Shown here: positions 51,445 to 60,667 of the stretch, in pieces | Position numbering within the stretch: position 1 is the stretch's first letter | How the letters are laid out: the number at the start of each line of letters is the position of its first letter | From: Cellulomonas composti | Lineage (GTDB): Bacteria; Actinomycetota; Actinomycetes; Actinomycetales; Cellulomonadaceae | Direction of reading: 5' to 3' | Length of the DNA stretch: 64,000 nt | Assembly: GCF_007990245.1 (NCBI RefSeq) | Contig: NZ_BJWG01000006.1 | Span: forward strand, 1-64,000 | Program-made: the position numbers and the translations under genes | The notes under the pieces: model-generated | Database searches by the model: none | The model's input: the letters and a program-made list of their open reading frames with translations, nothing else | Told to the model about the DNA's origin: nothing

Positions 51445-52754
51445 CGCTGCCCCGATGTCTCGTCGCCGGCGTCGGACAGGTCGACCGCCGCACCCTCGTC
51501 GGCCCCCGTGGCAGGCTCCTCGCCCAGGTCGCGGTCGTCGAAACCGGCTGCGCCCTCGGAGTCGAGCTCCGCCATCCGCGCGATCTCACGGTCCAGGATC
51601 GGATGCCCTCGCTCGCGCACGGTCACGTGGTCGTCCCGGCCGAGCTGCGGGAACTTGTCGTGCCCGTGCAGGTACAGGACCACGGTGTTGGCCACCGCCA
51701 CCACCGGCACCGCGAACAGCGCACCGAGGATGCCGGCCATGAACGAGCCCGCCGCGACCGCGAGCAGCACCGCGACCGGGTGCAGCGAGACGGCGTGGCC
51801 CATGAGGAACGGCTGCAGCACGTGGCCCTCGATCTGCTGCACCAGCAGCACCACCGCGAGCATCAGCAGCGCGACGAACGGCCCCTGCGCCACGAGCGCG
51901 ACGAGCACCGCGATGGCGCCGGTCAGCACCGCACCGACCACCGGGATGAACGACCCGACGAAGACGAGGATCGCGAGCGGGAACGCGAGCGGCACCTGCA
52001 GGATCGCGGCGCCGATGCCGATGCCCGTCGCATCGACCGCCGCGACCAGGATCTGGGTGCGCGTGTACGCGCCGAGCGTGACGAGCCCGCGCCGACCCGC
52101 CTGGTGGATGTGCTCGCGGCTGCCGCGCGGCGCAAGCCCGACGAGCCAGGACCAGATGCCGCGGCCGTCGAGCAGGAAGAAGAACGTGCAGAACAGCGCG
52201 ATGACGGCACCCGCGAGCACGTGGCCCAGCGTGACGGTGGCCGCGACCGCGCCCGAGACGATCGACTCGCGGTTCTCGGTCGCGGCCGTGCGGGCCTGCT
52301 CGATCCATGCCTCCATGTCGACGGTCGACACATGGAACGGACCGTCCGCGAGCCAGACGAGCACCTTGTCGATGCCCTCCTGCGCCTGGTCCCACAGGTC
52401 CGCGATGCCGACGACGACGGAGTGCCCGGCGACCGCCAGCAGGCCGACGACGAACAGCACGAGCCCGACCACGGCCACCGCCGACGCCGCCGCCCGCGGC
52501 AGCCGCAGTCGGTGCTGCAGGAACCCGACCAGCGGGTGCAGCAGGACCGTGACCAGCAGCGCGACCGCGATCGGCACGACGACGAGCTTGAGGTAGATCA
52601 CTCCCGACACGAGCACGAGCCCACCGATCGCGATCAGGATCAGCCGCCACGACCACTCGGCCGCGCGCTGGACCGACATCGGCACCGCGTCGGCGGCCCG
52701 GCCCGGCGGCACGGCGGCCACCTCGACGTCGTCGTGCCCCAGGGGAGTCGTCAT
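51441..52754 (-). CDS. AI-2E family membrane transporter
   Basis: This 437-residue protein has about eight predicted helices and the AI-2E (PerM/TqsA-like) pattern: SFIPVVGAVLTGAIAVLVAL in the core and QQIEGHVLQPFLMGHAVSLHP near helix 7. The cytoplasmic C-terminal tail of about 70 residues is acidic. The substrate is unknown; family members include quorum-signal and sodium/proton exporters. Start ATG lies 6 bp after TAGCCT, suggesting a leaderless mRNA shared with ilvA. Confidence 0.88.
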   Translation of the reverse strand: MTTPLGHDDVEVAAVPPGRAADAVPMSVQRAAEWSWRLILIAIGGLVLVSGVIYLKLVVVPIAVALLVTVLLHPLVGFLQHRLRLPRAAASAVAVVGLVLFVVGLLAVAGHSVVVGIADLWDQAQEGIDKVLVWLADGPFHVSTVDMEAWIEQARTAATENRESIVSGAVAATVTLGHVLAGAVIALFCTFFFLLDGRGIWSWLVGLAPRGSREHIHQAGRRGLVTLGAYTRTQILVAAVDATGIGIGAAILQVPLAFPLAILVFVGSFIPVVGAVLTGAIAVLVALVAQGPFVALLMLAVVLLVQQIEGHVLQPFLMGHAVSLHPVAVLLAVAAGSFMAGILGALFAVPVVAVANTVVLYLHGHDKFPQLGRDDHVTVRERGHPILDREIARMAELDSEGAAGFDDRDLGEEPATGADEGAAVDLSDAGDETSGQR

Positions 52755-52766
52755 CGCCCCAGGCTA
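52755..52766 (-). promoter_or_regulatory. Leaderless -10 element for the AI-2E transporter-ilvA unit
   Basis: TAGCCT (52766-52761), 6 bases, then ATG. No Shine-Dalgarno. Confidence 0.5.
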
Positions 52767-52876
52767 CGGTCCCGACGCTCGTCGGACGGGGAACATGCTC
52801 GCGCCGTCGCCGGTTGTGCTGACCGGTGGACCCGGCGCCGTGAGGGCGGCCCCGCAGGTCCCCAGGAGGAGTGGTC

Positions 52877-53539
52877 ATGGGCTGGCTGTTCGGATCTGCG
52901 CTGCGCTCGACGATGGTCGAGCCCGAGCGCGCACTGGCCGGTCGCGACGGGTACGCGTTCGAGGTCCCCGCGACGCACACCGTGCTCGGCACGCCGCTGC
53001 AGGGCCCGTGGCCCGCCGGGACCGCCACGCTCTCGCTCGGGCTCGGTTGCTTCTGGGGGGCCGAGCGCGAGCTGTGGCAGATCCCCGGCGTCGTCACGAC
53101 GGCCGTCGGCTACCAGGGCGGGCACACACCGTTCCCGACGTACGAGGAGGTCTGCACCGGCATGACCGGGCACACCGAGGCGGTTCTCGTCGCGTACGAC
53201 CCCGCGGTCCTCACGCACGACGAGCTGCTGCGCCGGTTCTGGGAGGCGCACGACCCGACCCAGGGCTTCCGGCAGGGCAACGACGTCGGCACGCAGTACC
53301 GCTCGGCGATCTACCCGACGACGCCCGAGCAGGCCGAGGCCGTCGAGCGCACCCGCGCCACGTTCGCCCCGCGCCTGGCCGCCGCCGGCTACGGCGCGAT
53401 CACCACCGAGGTCCGCCCGGCCGCCGAGGCGGGGCCCTTCTACTACGCCGAGCCGTACCACCAGCAGTACCTCGACAAGAACCCGCACGGCTACTGCCCG
53501 GTCCACTCGACAGGCGTCGCCTGCCCTCTCCCCTCCTGA
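52877..53539 (+). CDS. msrA: Peptide methionine sulfoxide reductase MsrA
   Basis: This 220-residue cytoplasmic repair enzyme reduces methionine-S-sulfoxide. The catalytic Cys58 lies in [35 protein letters not shown] and [16 protein letters not shown] are family blocks, the latter with recycling cysteines. The ATG at 52877 is correct because AGGAGGA is 6 bp upstream, whereas it would touch a GTG at 52871. It stands alone before a long hairpin. Confidence 0.95.
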   Translation: MGWLFGSALRSTMVEPERALAGRDGYAFEVPATHTVLGTPLQGPWPAGTATLSLGLGCFWGAERELWQIPGVVTTAVGYQGGHTPFPTYEEVCTGMTGHTEAVLVAYDPAVLTHDELLRRFWEAHDPTQGFRQGNDVGTQYRSAIYPTTPEQAEAVERTRATFAPRLAAAGYGAITTEVRPAAEAGPFYYAEPYHQQYLDKNPHGYCPVHSTGVACPLPS

Positions 53540-53545
53540 CGCCGG

Positions 53546-53600
53546 CGCGATCTTTCGAGGAATCGGCCACGATTCGTGGCCACATCCTCGAACGATCGCG
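53546..53600. terminator. Long bidirectional terminator hairpin
   Basis: Arms 53546-53561 and 53585-53600 pair at 15 of 16 positions and enclose a perfect inner hairpin GGCCACG-ATT-CGTGGCC. It is placed between converging msrA and the response regulator. Confidence 0.8.
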
Positions 53601-53622
53601 GCTGCGGGGGTGGGGGTGGTGC

Positions 53623-54276
53623 TCAGGGGTGCAGGCGGCCCGTCTCGTGGGCCCACATGGCGATCTCCACGCGGTTGCGGGCGGCGAGCTTCGTCATCAG
53701 GGCCGTCAGGTGGGTCTTCACCGTGCCCAGGCTGATGTGCAGCTCGTCGGCGATCTCCGCGTTCGTCAGGCCGCGCGCGACGGTGAGCAGCACCTGCTCC
53801 TCGCGGCCCGTGAGGGGCTCGATCGGCTGGGCGGGCGCGCTCGTCGGGCGCCCGGCGAACGCGGCCAGCAGGCGGACGGTGACCTGGGGCGCGATGAGCG
53901 CCTCACCGTCCGCGGCGGCACGCACCGCCTGCGCGAGCAGGGCGGGGCCTGCGTCCTTGAGCAGGAAGCCTCGCGCACCCGCGCGCAGCGCGCCGTGCAC
54001 GTACTCGTCGAGGTCGAAGGTCGTGATGACGACGACGGCGATCGGGTCGGCGACGCCGGGGCCCGCCAGGAGTCGGGTCGCCTCGAGGCCGTCCAGCACC
54101 GGCATCCGGATGTCGAGCAGGCACACGTCGGGACGCAGCGAGCGGGCCAGCTCGACCGCCTGCGCGCCGTCGGCGGCCTCGGCGACGACCTCGATCCCGG
54201 GCTGCGCGTCGAGGATCATCCGCAGCCCGGTGCGGACCAGCTCCTGGTCGTCGGCGACCAGCACCCGGATGCTCAC
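53623..54276 (-). CDS. NarL/LuxR-family response regulator
   Basis: This 217-residue regulator has a receiver domain (1-120) with phospho-acceptor Asp55 in CLLDIRMPVLDG, acidic pair Asp9-Asp10 and Lys in FLLKDAG. The LuxR-type helix-turn-helix (about 150-215) includes LTGREEQVLLTVARGLTNAEIADEL. The GTG at 54276 overlaps the kinase stop by 4 bp. A longer in-frame version would begin inside the kinase gene and is rejected. Confidence 0.93.
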   Translation of the reverse strand: MSIRVLVADDQELVRTGLRMILDAQPGIEVVAEAADGAQAVELARSLRPDVCLLDIRMPVLDGLEATRLLAGPGVADPIAVVVITTFDLDEYVHGALRAGARGFLLKDAGPALLAQAVRAAADGEALIAPQVTVRLLAAFAGRPTSAPAQPIEPLTGREEQVLLTVARGLTNAEIADELHISLGTVKTHLTALMTKLAARNRVEIAMWAHETGRLHP

Positions 54277-55409
54277 GACAAGGTCCGCGGGAGCACGACG
54301 TCGACGCGCCACCCCCGGTCGGCACCGGGGCCCGCCGTCATGGTGCCGCCGAGCAGCGCCGCCCGCTCGGTCATCCCGAGCAGCCCGTACCCGGCGCCCA
54401 CGCGACCCGGCGTGACGGGGTCGCCGTCGTCGCTCACCGACGCATGCACCTCGCGCTCGTCGGCCGCGACGCGCACGCGCACCTGGCGCACATGGCGGCC
54501 GTGGCGGGCCGCGTTCGTGAGCGACTCCTGCACGCAGCGGTAGACCGCCGCGTCGAGCGCGGCGCCCAGGTCGTCGAGCTCGCCCGTGCGCTCGATGCTG
54601 ACCGCGAGCGGGACGCCCGCCGCGAGCCGTTCGAGGTCCCCCACACCGCCCTGCGGCACGAGGTCCGCGTCTCCCTGCCGCAACGCCCCGACGAGCGAGC
54701 GCATCTCGGTCAGGGTGCGCGAACCCTCCGCCTCGATCACCGCGAGCGCGTCGCGCGCCGCCGCGGGGTCGACGTCCGCGAGGACCTGCCCGGCCTGCGC
54801 ACGGATCACCATCGCCGAGACGTGGTGCGCGACCGTGTCGTGCAGCTCACGTGCGAGCTGCTCACGCTCGCGAAGCCGCACCTGGTCCAGCTCACGCGAG
54901 CGTGAGACGCGGGTCTGGCGCACGGCGAGCCCGAGCAGACCCGCGAACACGACGATGCCGAACCCGGCGATCGCGTCGGGCAACGGACCCGGGTCGCGCA
55001 CGACCCCGAAGGCTGCGGCGAGCATCACGACCGCCGAGCCGAGCACGATCTCGCGGCCCGACCCCCAGCGCACCAGCGCGTACACGAGGATCAGCACGTA
55101 GCCCATCGAGGCGAGCCCGACCGAGGTGTCCACCCCCGAGACGTACGCGACGAGGTCGACCAGCACGACGACGCCGAAGGCGACCAGCACCGCGAGCAGC
55201 GGGCGGGTGCGCCGCCACAGCAGCGTCGACGTGAGCGCGACGGCCTCGACCAGCACCACCGGGCGCCACGGCAGCTCGGGCCGCAGGAACGTCTCGAGGA
55301 TCGCGAGCCCGACGAACAGCGCGACCAGCGCCCAGTCGCGCCACACCCGCACGGGTGCGCCGACCGGACGTGGGACGGCCCACAGTCGGCGTGCGGCGGA
55401 GGCGATCAC
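54273..55409 (-). CDS. NarL-type sensor histidine kinase
   Basis: This 378-residue inner-membrane sensor has about five predicted helices in residues 25-165, with little extracytoplasmic sequence. A HisKA_3 dimerisation domain follows, with phospho-acceptor His190 in LARELHDTVAHHVSAM, then a C-terminal HATPase domain (NAARHGRHVRQVRV, GAGYGLLGMTERAALLGG). It phosphorylates the coupled regulator. GTG 55409 is supported by TACGCT exactly 6 bp upstream (leaderless). The divergent MMPL gene is a plausible target. Confidence 0.91.
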   Translation of the reverse strand: MIASAARRLWAVPRPVGAPVRVWRDWALVALFVGLAILETFLRPELPWRPVVLVEAVALTSTLLWRRTRPLLAVLVAFGVVVLVDLVAYVSGVDTSVGLASMGYVLILVYALVRWGSGREIVLGSAVVMLAAAFGVVRDPGPLPDAIAGFGIVVFAGLLGLAVRQTRVSRSRELDQVRLREREQLARELHDTVAHHVSAMVIRAQAGQVLADVDPAAARDALAVIEAEGSRTLTEMRSLVGALRQGDADLVPQGGVGDLERLAAGVPLAVSIERTGELDDLGAALDAAVYRCVQESLTNAARHGRHVRQVRVRVAADEREVHASVSDDGDPVTPGRVGAGYGLLGMTERAALLGGTMTAGPGADRGWRVDVVLPRTLS

Positions 55410-55421
55410 GAGGTCAGCGTA
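55410..55421 (-). promoter_or_regulatory. Leaderless -10 element for the kinase-regulator pair
   Basis: TACGCT (55421-55416), 6 bases, then GTG. Confidence 0.5.
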
Positions 55422-55592
55422 GAGAACCCGGCGCGGCCGCGGATCGGCCGGAAGGACGAGCCCGCACCCGGCCGGGCGGCCGAGCCGACTGCGGCCCGAC
55501 GGCCGATGTGACCAGGGGCGACGTCTCGCGACGATCGAGAGCCGGCACCCGCCGGTGACCGGCCCGTCCGGGCCCGACCCTGGAGGATCCGC

Positions 55593-57812
55593 ATGCTGTC
55601 GCACGCCTTGTACCGGCTGGGGCTCACGAGCGCCCGGCGTCCCTGGCTCGTCATCGGCACCTGGGTGCTGCTCGCCGTGCTCGTCGTGGGCGCGTCCCAG
55701 GCCGTGGGCGAGAAGCTGCGCGACTCGTTCCGCGTGCCCGGGCTCGACTCCGAGCGGGCCAACGAGCTGCTCGCCCAGGCCGGCTCCGGTCAGGCCGGGC
55801 TCACCGCGCAGATCGTCGTGACACCGACCGACTCCGACGCGACGCTCGCGTCGCCCGAGGCACGCGACGCGCTCGCCGCGCTCGAGGCGGACGTCGCCGC
55901 GCTGCCGCAGGTGCTCGGTGTCAGCGACCCGGCGGGTGCGCTCGTCGCCGGGTCGGCGACGCCCGCCGACGGCGTCTCCGCCGACGGTCGCATCGCGCTG
56001 GTCCGCGTGCAGTACCCGACGAGCGAGGCGCTGACCGCCGCCGACCTCACCCGGCTCAAGGACGTGCTCGCGCAGGTCGACGGGCACGGACCGCTGCGCG
56101 TCGAGGCCGGCGGCGACCTGTACTTCGCGTTCGAGAGCCCACCCGCGGGCGCGGGTGAGCTCATCGGCCTGATCGCGGCGCTGGTCATCCTGCTCGTCGC
56201 GTTCCGCTCGCTCGTGGCGGCCGCACTGCCGATCGGGGTCGCGCTCGTCGGCCTGGCGGTCGGGGTCGGCGCGATGCCGCTGATCGCGCACGCCATCGAG
56301 ATCCCGTCCTACGCGCCGACGCTCGGGGCGATGGTCGGCCTCGGCGTCGGGATCGACTACGCGCTGTTCGTCGTCTCCCGGCACCGCGGCAACCTGCGAC
56401 GCGCCCTGCCCGTGCCGGAGGCGGTCGCGCGCTCGCTCGCCGCCGCGGGTCAGCCGGTGGTGTTCGCGGGCGGCGTCGTCGTGGTCTCGATCCTCGGCCT
56501 GGCCGTCGCGCGGGTGCCGTTCATGACGGCGGGCGGCATCGCGATCGCGGTCGTCGTGCTGGTCATGGTCGCCGCGTCCGTGACGCTGCTGCCCGCGCTG
56601 CTCGGGCTGGCCGGTCACCGCGTCGACGGTCGGCACCCCGAGCGCACCGAGGCGCGCGCCGCCGCGGAGGGCGCCGGCTGGCGCCGGTGGTCGACGCACG
56701 TCACGCGGCACCCCGTGCCCTACCTCGTCGGGGTCGTCGTGCTGCTGATGGCGATGGCTGCGCCGGTGCTCGGGCTGCGCGTCGGGATCCCCGACGACGG
56801 TGCGCTGCCGCCGAGCTTCACGCAGCGCCAGGCGTACGACCTGGTCGCGCAGGGGTTCGGTCCCGGCGCCAACGGTCCGCTGGTGCTCGCGATCGAGACG
56901 GCCGGCGACCCGGACGCCGCGGCCCGCGTGGCCGACGCGGTCGCGCAGGATCCCGGCATCGCCGCGGTGCGCGAGCCCGTGGCCTCCGGGGACGTCACGA
57001 CGGTCGTCGTCGTGCCCAGCACCGGGCCGCAGGACGAGGCCACGCGCGAGACGATCACCCGTCTGCGCGCCGACGTGCTGCCGGCCGCGCTCGAGGGCAG
57101 CGCCGCGAGCGCCCACATCGGCGGTCAGACGGCGAGCTTCGCGGACGTGGGTCAGCGGGTCAACGACCGCCTGCCGCTGCTCATCGCGACCGTGCTCGCG
57201 ATGTCCTTCCTGCTTCTGATGCTCGTGTTCCGCTCGGTGCTCGTGCCGCTGAAGGCCGTGGTCCTCAACGTGCTGAGCATCGCCGCGTCGTACGGCGTCA
57301 TGGTGATGGTGTTCCAGTGGGGCTGGGGTGCGGATCTCATCGGGCTGGAGGCGACCGTGCCGATCGTGTCCTTCATCCCGATGTTCATGTTCGCGATCCT
57401 GTTCGGGCTGTCCATGGACTACGAGGTGTTCCTGCTCTCGCGGATCCGGGAGAGCTACCTCGCCACGGGCGACAACGACCGCGCCGTGGTGGACGGGATC
57501 GCGCGCACCGGGCGGGTCATCACCTCGGCGGCGCTGATCATGGGCTCGGTGTTCCTCGCCTTCGTGCTCGGCGCGGACGCCGCCACCAAGATGTTCGGCG
57601 TCGGGCTCGCGACCGCGATCCTGCTCGACGCGACGCTCGTGCGGATGGTGCTCGTGCCCGCGACGATGACGCTGCTCGGCCGCGCGAACTGGTGGCTGCC
57701 GCGCTGGCTGGACCGCGCGCTGCCCACCGTCATGGTCGAGGTGCCCGACGAGCCCGCCACACCGCTGCCGGCACCCACCGCACCCCGGCAGGAGCGTCCG
57801 GTCCCCGCCTGA
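55593..57812 (+). CDS. MMPL/RND-family transporter
   Basis: This 739-residue inner-membrane RND-type transporter of the MMPL group is proton-driven. It has two halves: an N-terminal helix (about 19-40), an extracytoplasmic domain (45-185), then a helix block with GLGVGIDYALFVVSRHR (about 249-265). This repeats, with a second loop (about 395-520) and GLSMDYEVFLLSRIRE (about 606-621). The two GxxxDY blocks are the proton-relay motifs. Shorter than mycobacterial lipid flippases. GGAGG precedes the ATG. It is divergent from a two-component system and ends at a strong terminator. Confidence 0.92.
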   Translation: MLSHALYRLGLTSARRPWLVIGTWVLLAVLVVGASQAVGEKLRDSFRVPGLDSERANELLAQAGSGQAGLTAQIVVTPTDSDATLASPEARDALAALEADVAALPQVLGVSDPAGALVAGSATPADGVSADGRIALVRVQYPTSEALTAADLTRLKDVLAQVDGHGPLRVEAGGDLYFAFESPPAGAGELIGLIAALVILLVAFRSLVAAALPIGVALVGLAVGVGAMPLIAHAIEIPSYAPTLGAMVGLGVGIDYALFVVSRHRGNLRRALPVPEAVARSLAAAGQPVVFAGGVVVVSILGLAVARVPFMTAGGIAIAVVVLVMVAASVTLLPALLGLAGHRVDGRHPERTEARAAAEGAGWRRWSTHVTRHPVPYLVGVVVLLMAMAAPVLGLRVGIPDDGALPPSFTQRQAYDLVAQGFGPGANGPLVLAIETAGDPDAAARVADAVAQDPGIAAVREPVASGDVTTVVVVPSTGPQDEATRETITRLRADVLPAALEGSAASAHIGGQTASFADVGQRVNDRLPLLIATVLAMSFLLLMLVFRSVLVPLKAVVLNVLSIAASYGVMVMVFQWGWGADLIGLEATVPIVSFIPMFMFAILFGLSMDYEVFLLSRIRESYLATGDNDRAVVDGIARTGRVITSAALIMGSVFLAFVLGADAATKMFGVGLATAILLDATLVRMVLVPATMTLLGRANWWLPRWLDRALPTVMVEVPDEPATPLPAPTAPRQERPVPA

Positions 57813-57873
57813 GCGGACGGACCCGCAGAACGGACCGACCCTGAGAACGGACCGACCCGTCCGAACAGACCGA

Positions 57874-57908
57874 ACGGGCGGTCGGCTGCCCCGTAGCCGA
57901 CCGCCCGT
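57874..57908 (+). terminator. Terminator of the MMPL gene
   Basis: Perfect 14-bp stem (57874-57887 with 57895-57908), 7-base loop, about 60 bp after the stop. Confidence 0.8.
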
Positions 57909-57969
57909 CCAGGTCCGCCGACACTGGTCCCCCGTGGCCCATGCAGCGGCTCCGAGATTGCTCGGTCGA

Positions 57970-58005
57970 CGGTACGTGAAGCACCTCGTCGTGCCTCACG
58001 AACCG
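57970..58005 (-). terminator. Hairpin downstream of the FKBP gene
   Basis: Arms 57970-57984 and 57991-58005 pair with two mismatches (CGGT/ACCG outer, CGTGAAGCAC/GTGCCTCACG inner). Likely terminator of the minus-strand isomerase gene. Confidence 0.5.
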
Positions 58006-58104
58006 TCAGGACAGACCGTAGAACCGGACGGACCGGACACGCATCCGGTGTCCACGCCCAGCCGGACCATGGTCCAGGTCACCCGCACACGCCGGGCGGG
58101 GGGT

Positions 58105-58512
58105 TCAGTTCGAGGTGCCGACGATGTCGACGACGAACACGAGCGTGTCGCCCCCGCGGATACCGGCCTGCGGCACGCCCCGGTCGCCGTAACCGAGGTG
58201 CGACGGGATCGACAGCAGCACGCGGGAACCGACCTGCTGGCCGACCAGACCCTCGTCCCAGCCCGCGATCACGGCGCCGACGCCGATCGGGAAGCTGATC
58301 GACTCACGCCGGTCGTACGAGTTGTCGAACACGCCGCCACCCCAGGACTGGCCGAGGTAGTGCACCTCGATGTCGTCGCCGGCCTCGACCAGCGCGCCGT
58401 CGCCGCGGCTCAGCACGACGATCTCGAGCTCACCCGAGGGAGCGGCGTCCGGGAACGTGAGGGACGGCTTCTGGCCGAACGAGCCGGAGGCGTCGGGCAG
58501 TGCTGCGGACAT
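58105..58512 (-). CDS. FKBP-type peptidyl-prolyl isomerase
   Basis: This 135-residue cytoplasmic single-domain FKBP (about 28-133) has the active-site stretch EVHYLGQSWGGGVFDNSYDRRE, FPIGVGAVIAGWDEGLVG and IPSHLGYGDRGVPQAGIRGGDTLVFVVD. No signal peptide. The ATG follows AAGGAG by 7 bp. It catalyses cis-trans proline isomerisation in protein folding. Confidence 0.94.
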   Translation of the reverse strand: MSAALPDASGSFGQKPSLTFPDAAPSGELEIVVLSRGDGALVEAGDDIEVHYLGQSWGGGVFDNSYDRRESISFPIGVGAVIAGWDEGLVGQQVGSRVLLSIPSHLGYGDRGVPQAGIRGGDTLVFVVDIVGTSN

Positions 58513-58602
58513 GGAGGGCTCCTTGCGTCGGGTTGTCAGGTGCGCGCCCGTCGACGTCGGGCAGCCCGACCATGGTGCCAGCCACCGCCGACATCCACGA
58601 CG

Positions 58603-59592
58603 TCAGCCCACCAGCGAGCGCAGCCAGTGCAGCTGGCGGTCGAGCTGGTGCGCCTGGCCGCCCTCGTGGTCGTTGAACTCGTAGACCTCGATCTGCGTCG
58701 CGGGACGCGTCGGTGCGAGACCCGCGTAGTGGTGGTAGGCCGCGTAGACCGTCGAGGGCGGGCACGTGGTGTCGCGCAGCGCGACCGAGAACAGCGCGGG
58801 CGCGGTCGCTCGCCGGCCAAGGTGCATCGCGTCGAAGTACGACAGCGTGCGCATCGCGGACTCGACCGCGCCGCGGTGCACCGCGAGGTACTGCACGACC
58901 TCGCCGTACGGGAAGCTGTCGGTGATCCCCACCGCCCGGCGGATGTGGCACAGGAAAGGCACGTCCGGCATCGCGGCGACCAGGCCGTCCGACAGGCCCG
59001 CCGCGGCGAGCGCCAGCCCGCCCCCCTGGCTGATCCCGGCCACGGTGACGCGCGCCGGGTCGACGCCCGGCAGCGCGCGCACCGCATCGACGGCCCGCAC
59101 CGCGTCGGTCATCAGGCGCCGGTAGTAGTGGTCGTGCGGGTCCTCGATGCCGCGCGTCATGACGCCCGGTACGGCGGGTCCGCTGCCACCCTCGTCGGGC
59201 GTGTGGCCGCCCGCGCCCCACGACGAGCCCTGCCCGCGCGAGTCCATCACCAGGTGCACGTAGCCGGCGCTCGCCCACGCCAGGCGCTCGTGCGCGAAGC
59301 CGCGTCCCCCTCCGTAGCCGAGGTACTCCACGACCGCGGGCAGCGCGTCCCCCGACGAGCCCGCGGGCCGCGTGACCCACGCGCGCACGGGCTGGCCGGC
59401 GTACCCGGCAAACGTCAGGTCGAGCGTCTCGACGAGCCGCAGCCCGGTGTCGACGGGCTCGGCGGCGAGGAGGACGGGGTGACGGCGGGCCTCGGCGAGC
59501 GTCGAGGCCCAGAACGCGTCCAGGTCGTCGGGCTCGTCGAGCTCGGGCAGGTAGCGCTCGAGCTCGTCGAGCGGCAGGTCGAAGAGGGCCAC
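58603..59592 (-). CDS. Acetyl esterase of the CE7 (acetylxylan / cephalosporin-C deacetylase) family
   Basis: This 329-residue alpha/beta hydrolase has the CE7 signature set: RGQGSS (119-124), nucleophile Ser188 in GISQGGG, acidic residue in SVALRDTTCPPSTVYAAYHHY and catalytic His in NDHEGG. These enzymes remove acetyl groups from xylo-oligosaccharides and antibiotics. No signal peptide, so intracellular. The GTG start is exactly 6 bp after TAGGGT (leaderless) and lies within a perfect 12-bp inverted repeat. Confidence 0.92.
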   Translation of the reverse strand: MALFDLPLDELERYLPELDEPDDLDAFWASTLAEARRHPVLLAAEPVDTGLRLVETLDLTFAGYAGQPVRAWVTRPAGSSGDALPAVVEYLGYGGGRGFAHERLAWASAGYVHLVMDSRGQGSSWGAGGHTPDEGGSGPAVPGVMTRGIEDPHDHYYRRLMTDAVRAVDAVRALPGVDPARVTVAGISQGGGLALAAAGLSDGLVAAMPDVPFLCHIRRAVGITDSFPYGEVVQYLAVHRGAVESAMRTLSYFDAMHLGRRATAPALFSVALRDTTCPPSTVYAAYHHYAGLAPTRPATQIEVYEFNDHEGGQAHQLDRQLHWLRSLVG

Positions 59593-59620
59593 CCGCCGAC
59601 CCTAGCGAGGTCGGCGGGTG
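59590..59620. promoter_or_regulatory. Palindrome over the esterase promoter and start codon
   Basis: CACCCGCCGACC (59590-59601) and GGTCGGCGGGTG (59609-59620) are perfect 12-bp inverted arms with a 7-base spacer. They contain the putative -10 TAGGGT (59604-59599) and the GTG start. It could be an operator, or a terminator for the upstream gene. Confidence 0.55.
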
Positions 59621-59674
59621 GCAACGGGTCGATGGTCCCGGCACCGGACCGAGGTCCGGCGCGCAGGCGCGGTG

Positions 59675-60484
59675 TCAGTTCCGCAGGATCGCCAGCAGGC
59701 GCAGCATCTCGAGGTAGAGCCAGACGAGCGTGACGATGAGGCCGAAGGCGGCCGACCAGGCCATCTTCTTGGGGGCGCCCGCGTCGACGCCGCGCTTGAT
59801 CGCGTCGAAGTCGACGATGAAGCTCGCGGCGGCCAGGCCGACCGCGAACAGGCCGACCGCGACGCCCCAGCCGCCCGCGCGCAGCGGCCCGAAGCCGTCG
59901 CCGGAGTTGCCGAAGATCATGAACACGACGTTGACCAGCGAGAACACGAGGTAGCCGACCATCGACAGGATGAGCCAGCGCGTGAACTTGGGCGTGACGC
60001 GCACCTTGCCGGAGCGGAACAGCGCGAGCGCGGTCGCGGCGACGGCGAGCGTGCCGAGCACGGCCTGCCCGACGATCCCGGGGAACCGCGCCTCGTAGAA
60101 CGCCGAGATCCCGCCGAGGAAGACGCCCTGCGCGACGGTGTAGAGCGTGATGAGCACGGGGTTCGGCTCGCGCCGGAACGCGTTGACCAGGCCGAGCACG
60201 AGCCCGACGACCGCCCCGATGATCCACAGCCCGGGGGCGACCACCCAGGTCACCGCTCCGGTCGCGATCAGGAGCGCCAGCAGGCCGGCGGTCTTGACGA
60301 TGACGTCGTCGTAGCTGAGCCGGCCCGTCTCGCGGGTGGTCGCGCTCGGTGCGCCGTACAGCTGCTCGAGGGTCGCGGCGTCGACCGTGGAGTCGGGCGC
60401 CGTCGTCGTGCCCGCGGTGCCGGAGACGCGCTTGTCGCGCGGGTCCCCGAAGGTCGGGCTGTTGCTGAAGACCGGGTTGGCCAC
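59675..60484 (-). CDS. Bax inhibitor-1/YccA-family membrane protein
   Basis: This 269-residue protein has a 60-residue cytoplasmic N-terminus and seven predicted helices in the BI-1 pattern, ending KKMAWSAAFGLIVTLVWLYLEMLRLLAILR. FDAIKRGVDAGAPKK before the last helix is typical. Bacterial members are pH-sensitive calcium leak channels or protease-modulating proteins. The GTG at 60484 has GGAGGA upstream. Monocistronic, divergent from an ABC exporter. Confidence 0.92.
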   Translation of the reverse strand: MANPVFSNSPTFGDPRDKRVSGTAGTTTAPDSTVDAATLEQLYGAPSATTRETGRLSYDDVIVKTAGLLALLIATGAVTWVVAPGLWIIGAVVGLVLGLVNAFRREPNPVLITLYTVAQGVFLGGISAFYEARFPGIVGQAVLGTLAVAATALALFRSGKVRVTPKFTRWLILSMVGYLVFSLVNVVFMIFGNSGDGFGPLRAGGWGVAVGLFAVGLAAASFIVDFDAIKRGVDAGAPKKMAWSAAFGLIVTLVWLYLEMLRLLAILRN

Positions 60485-60667
60485 GTCGTCCTCCGGACGG
60501 CTCTGCCGCGGTCGCGCCGCGGGCGGTCGGATCCTCTGGTGGGATTCACTGTACGGAACGCACGCGGCCACCCGGGCGTTCCCTGTGGGTACGACCGTGG
60601 GGGGATACCGGAACGCGCGCGCTGCCCTCTAGGGTCGAGTGTCCGGTTCCCGACGAAGGACGACGCG

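Noticed and set aside
53623-54312. Longer response regulator starting at 54312
   Set aside because: The extra 12 residues are Arg-rich and lie within the kinase gene; GTG at 54276 gives the standard receiver N-terminus with GTGA coupling.
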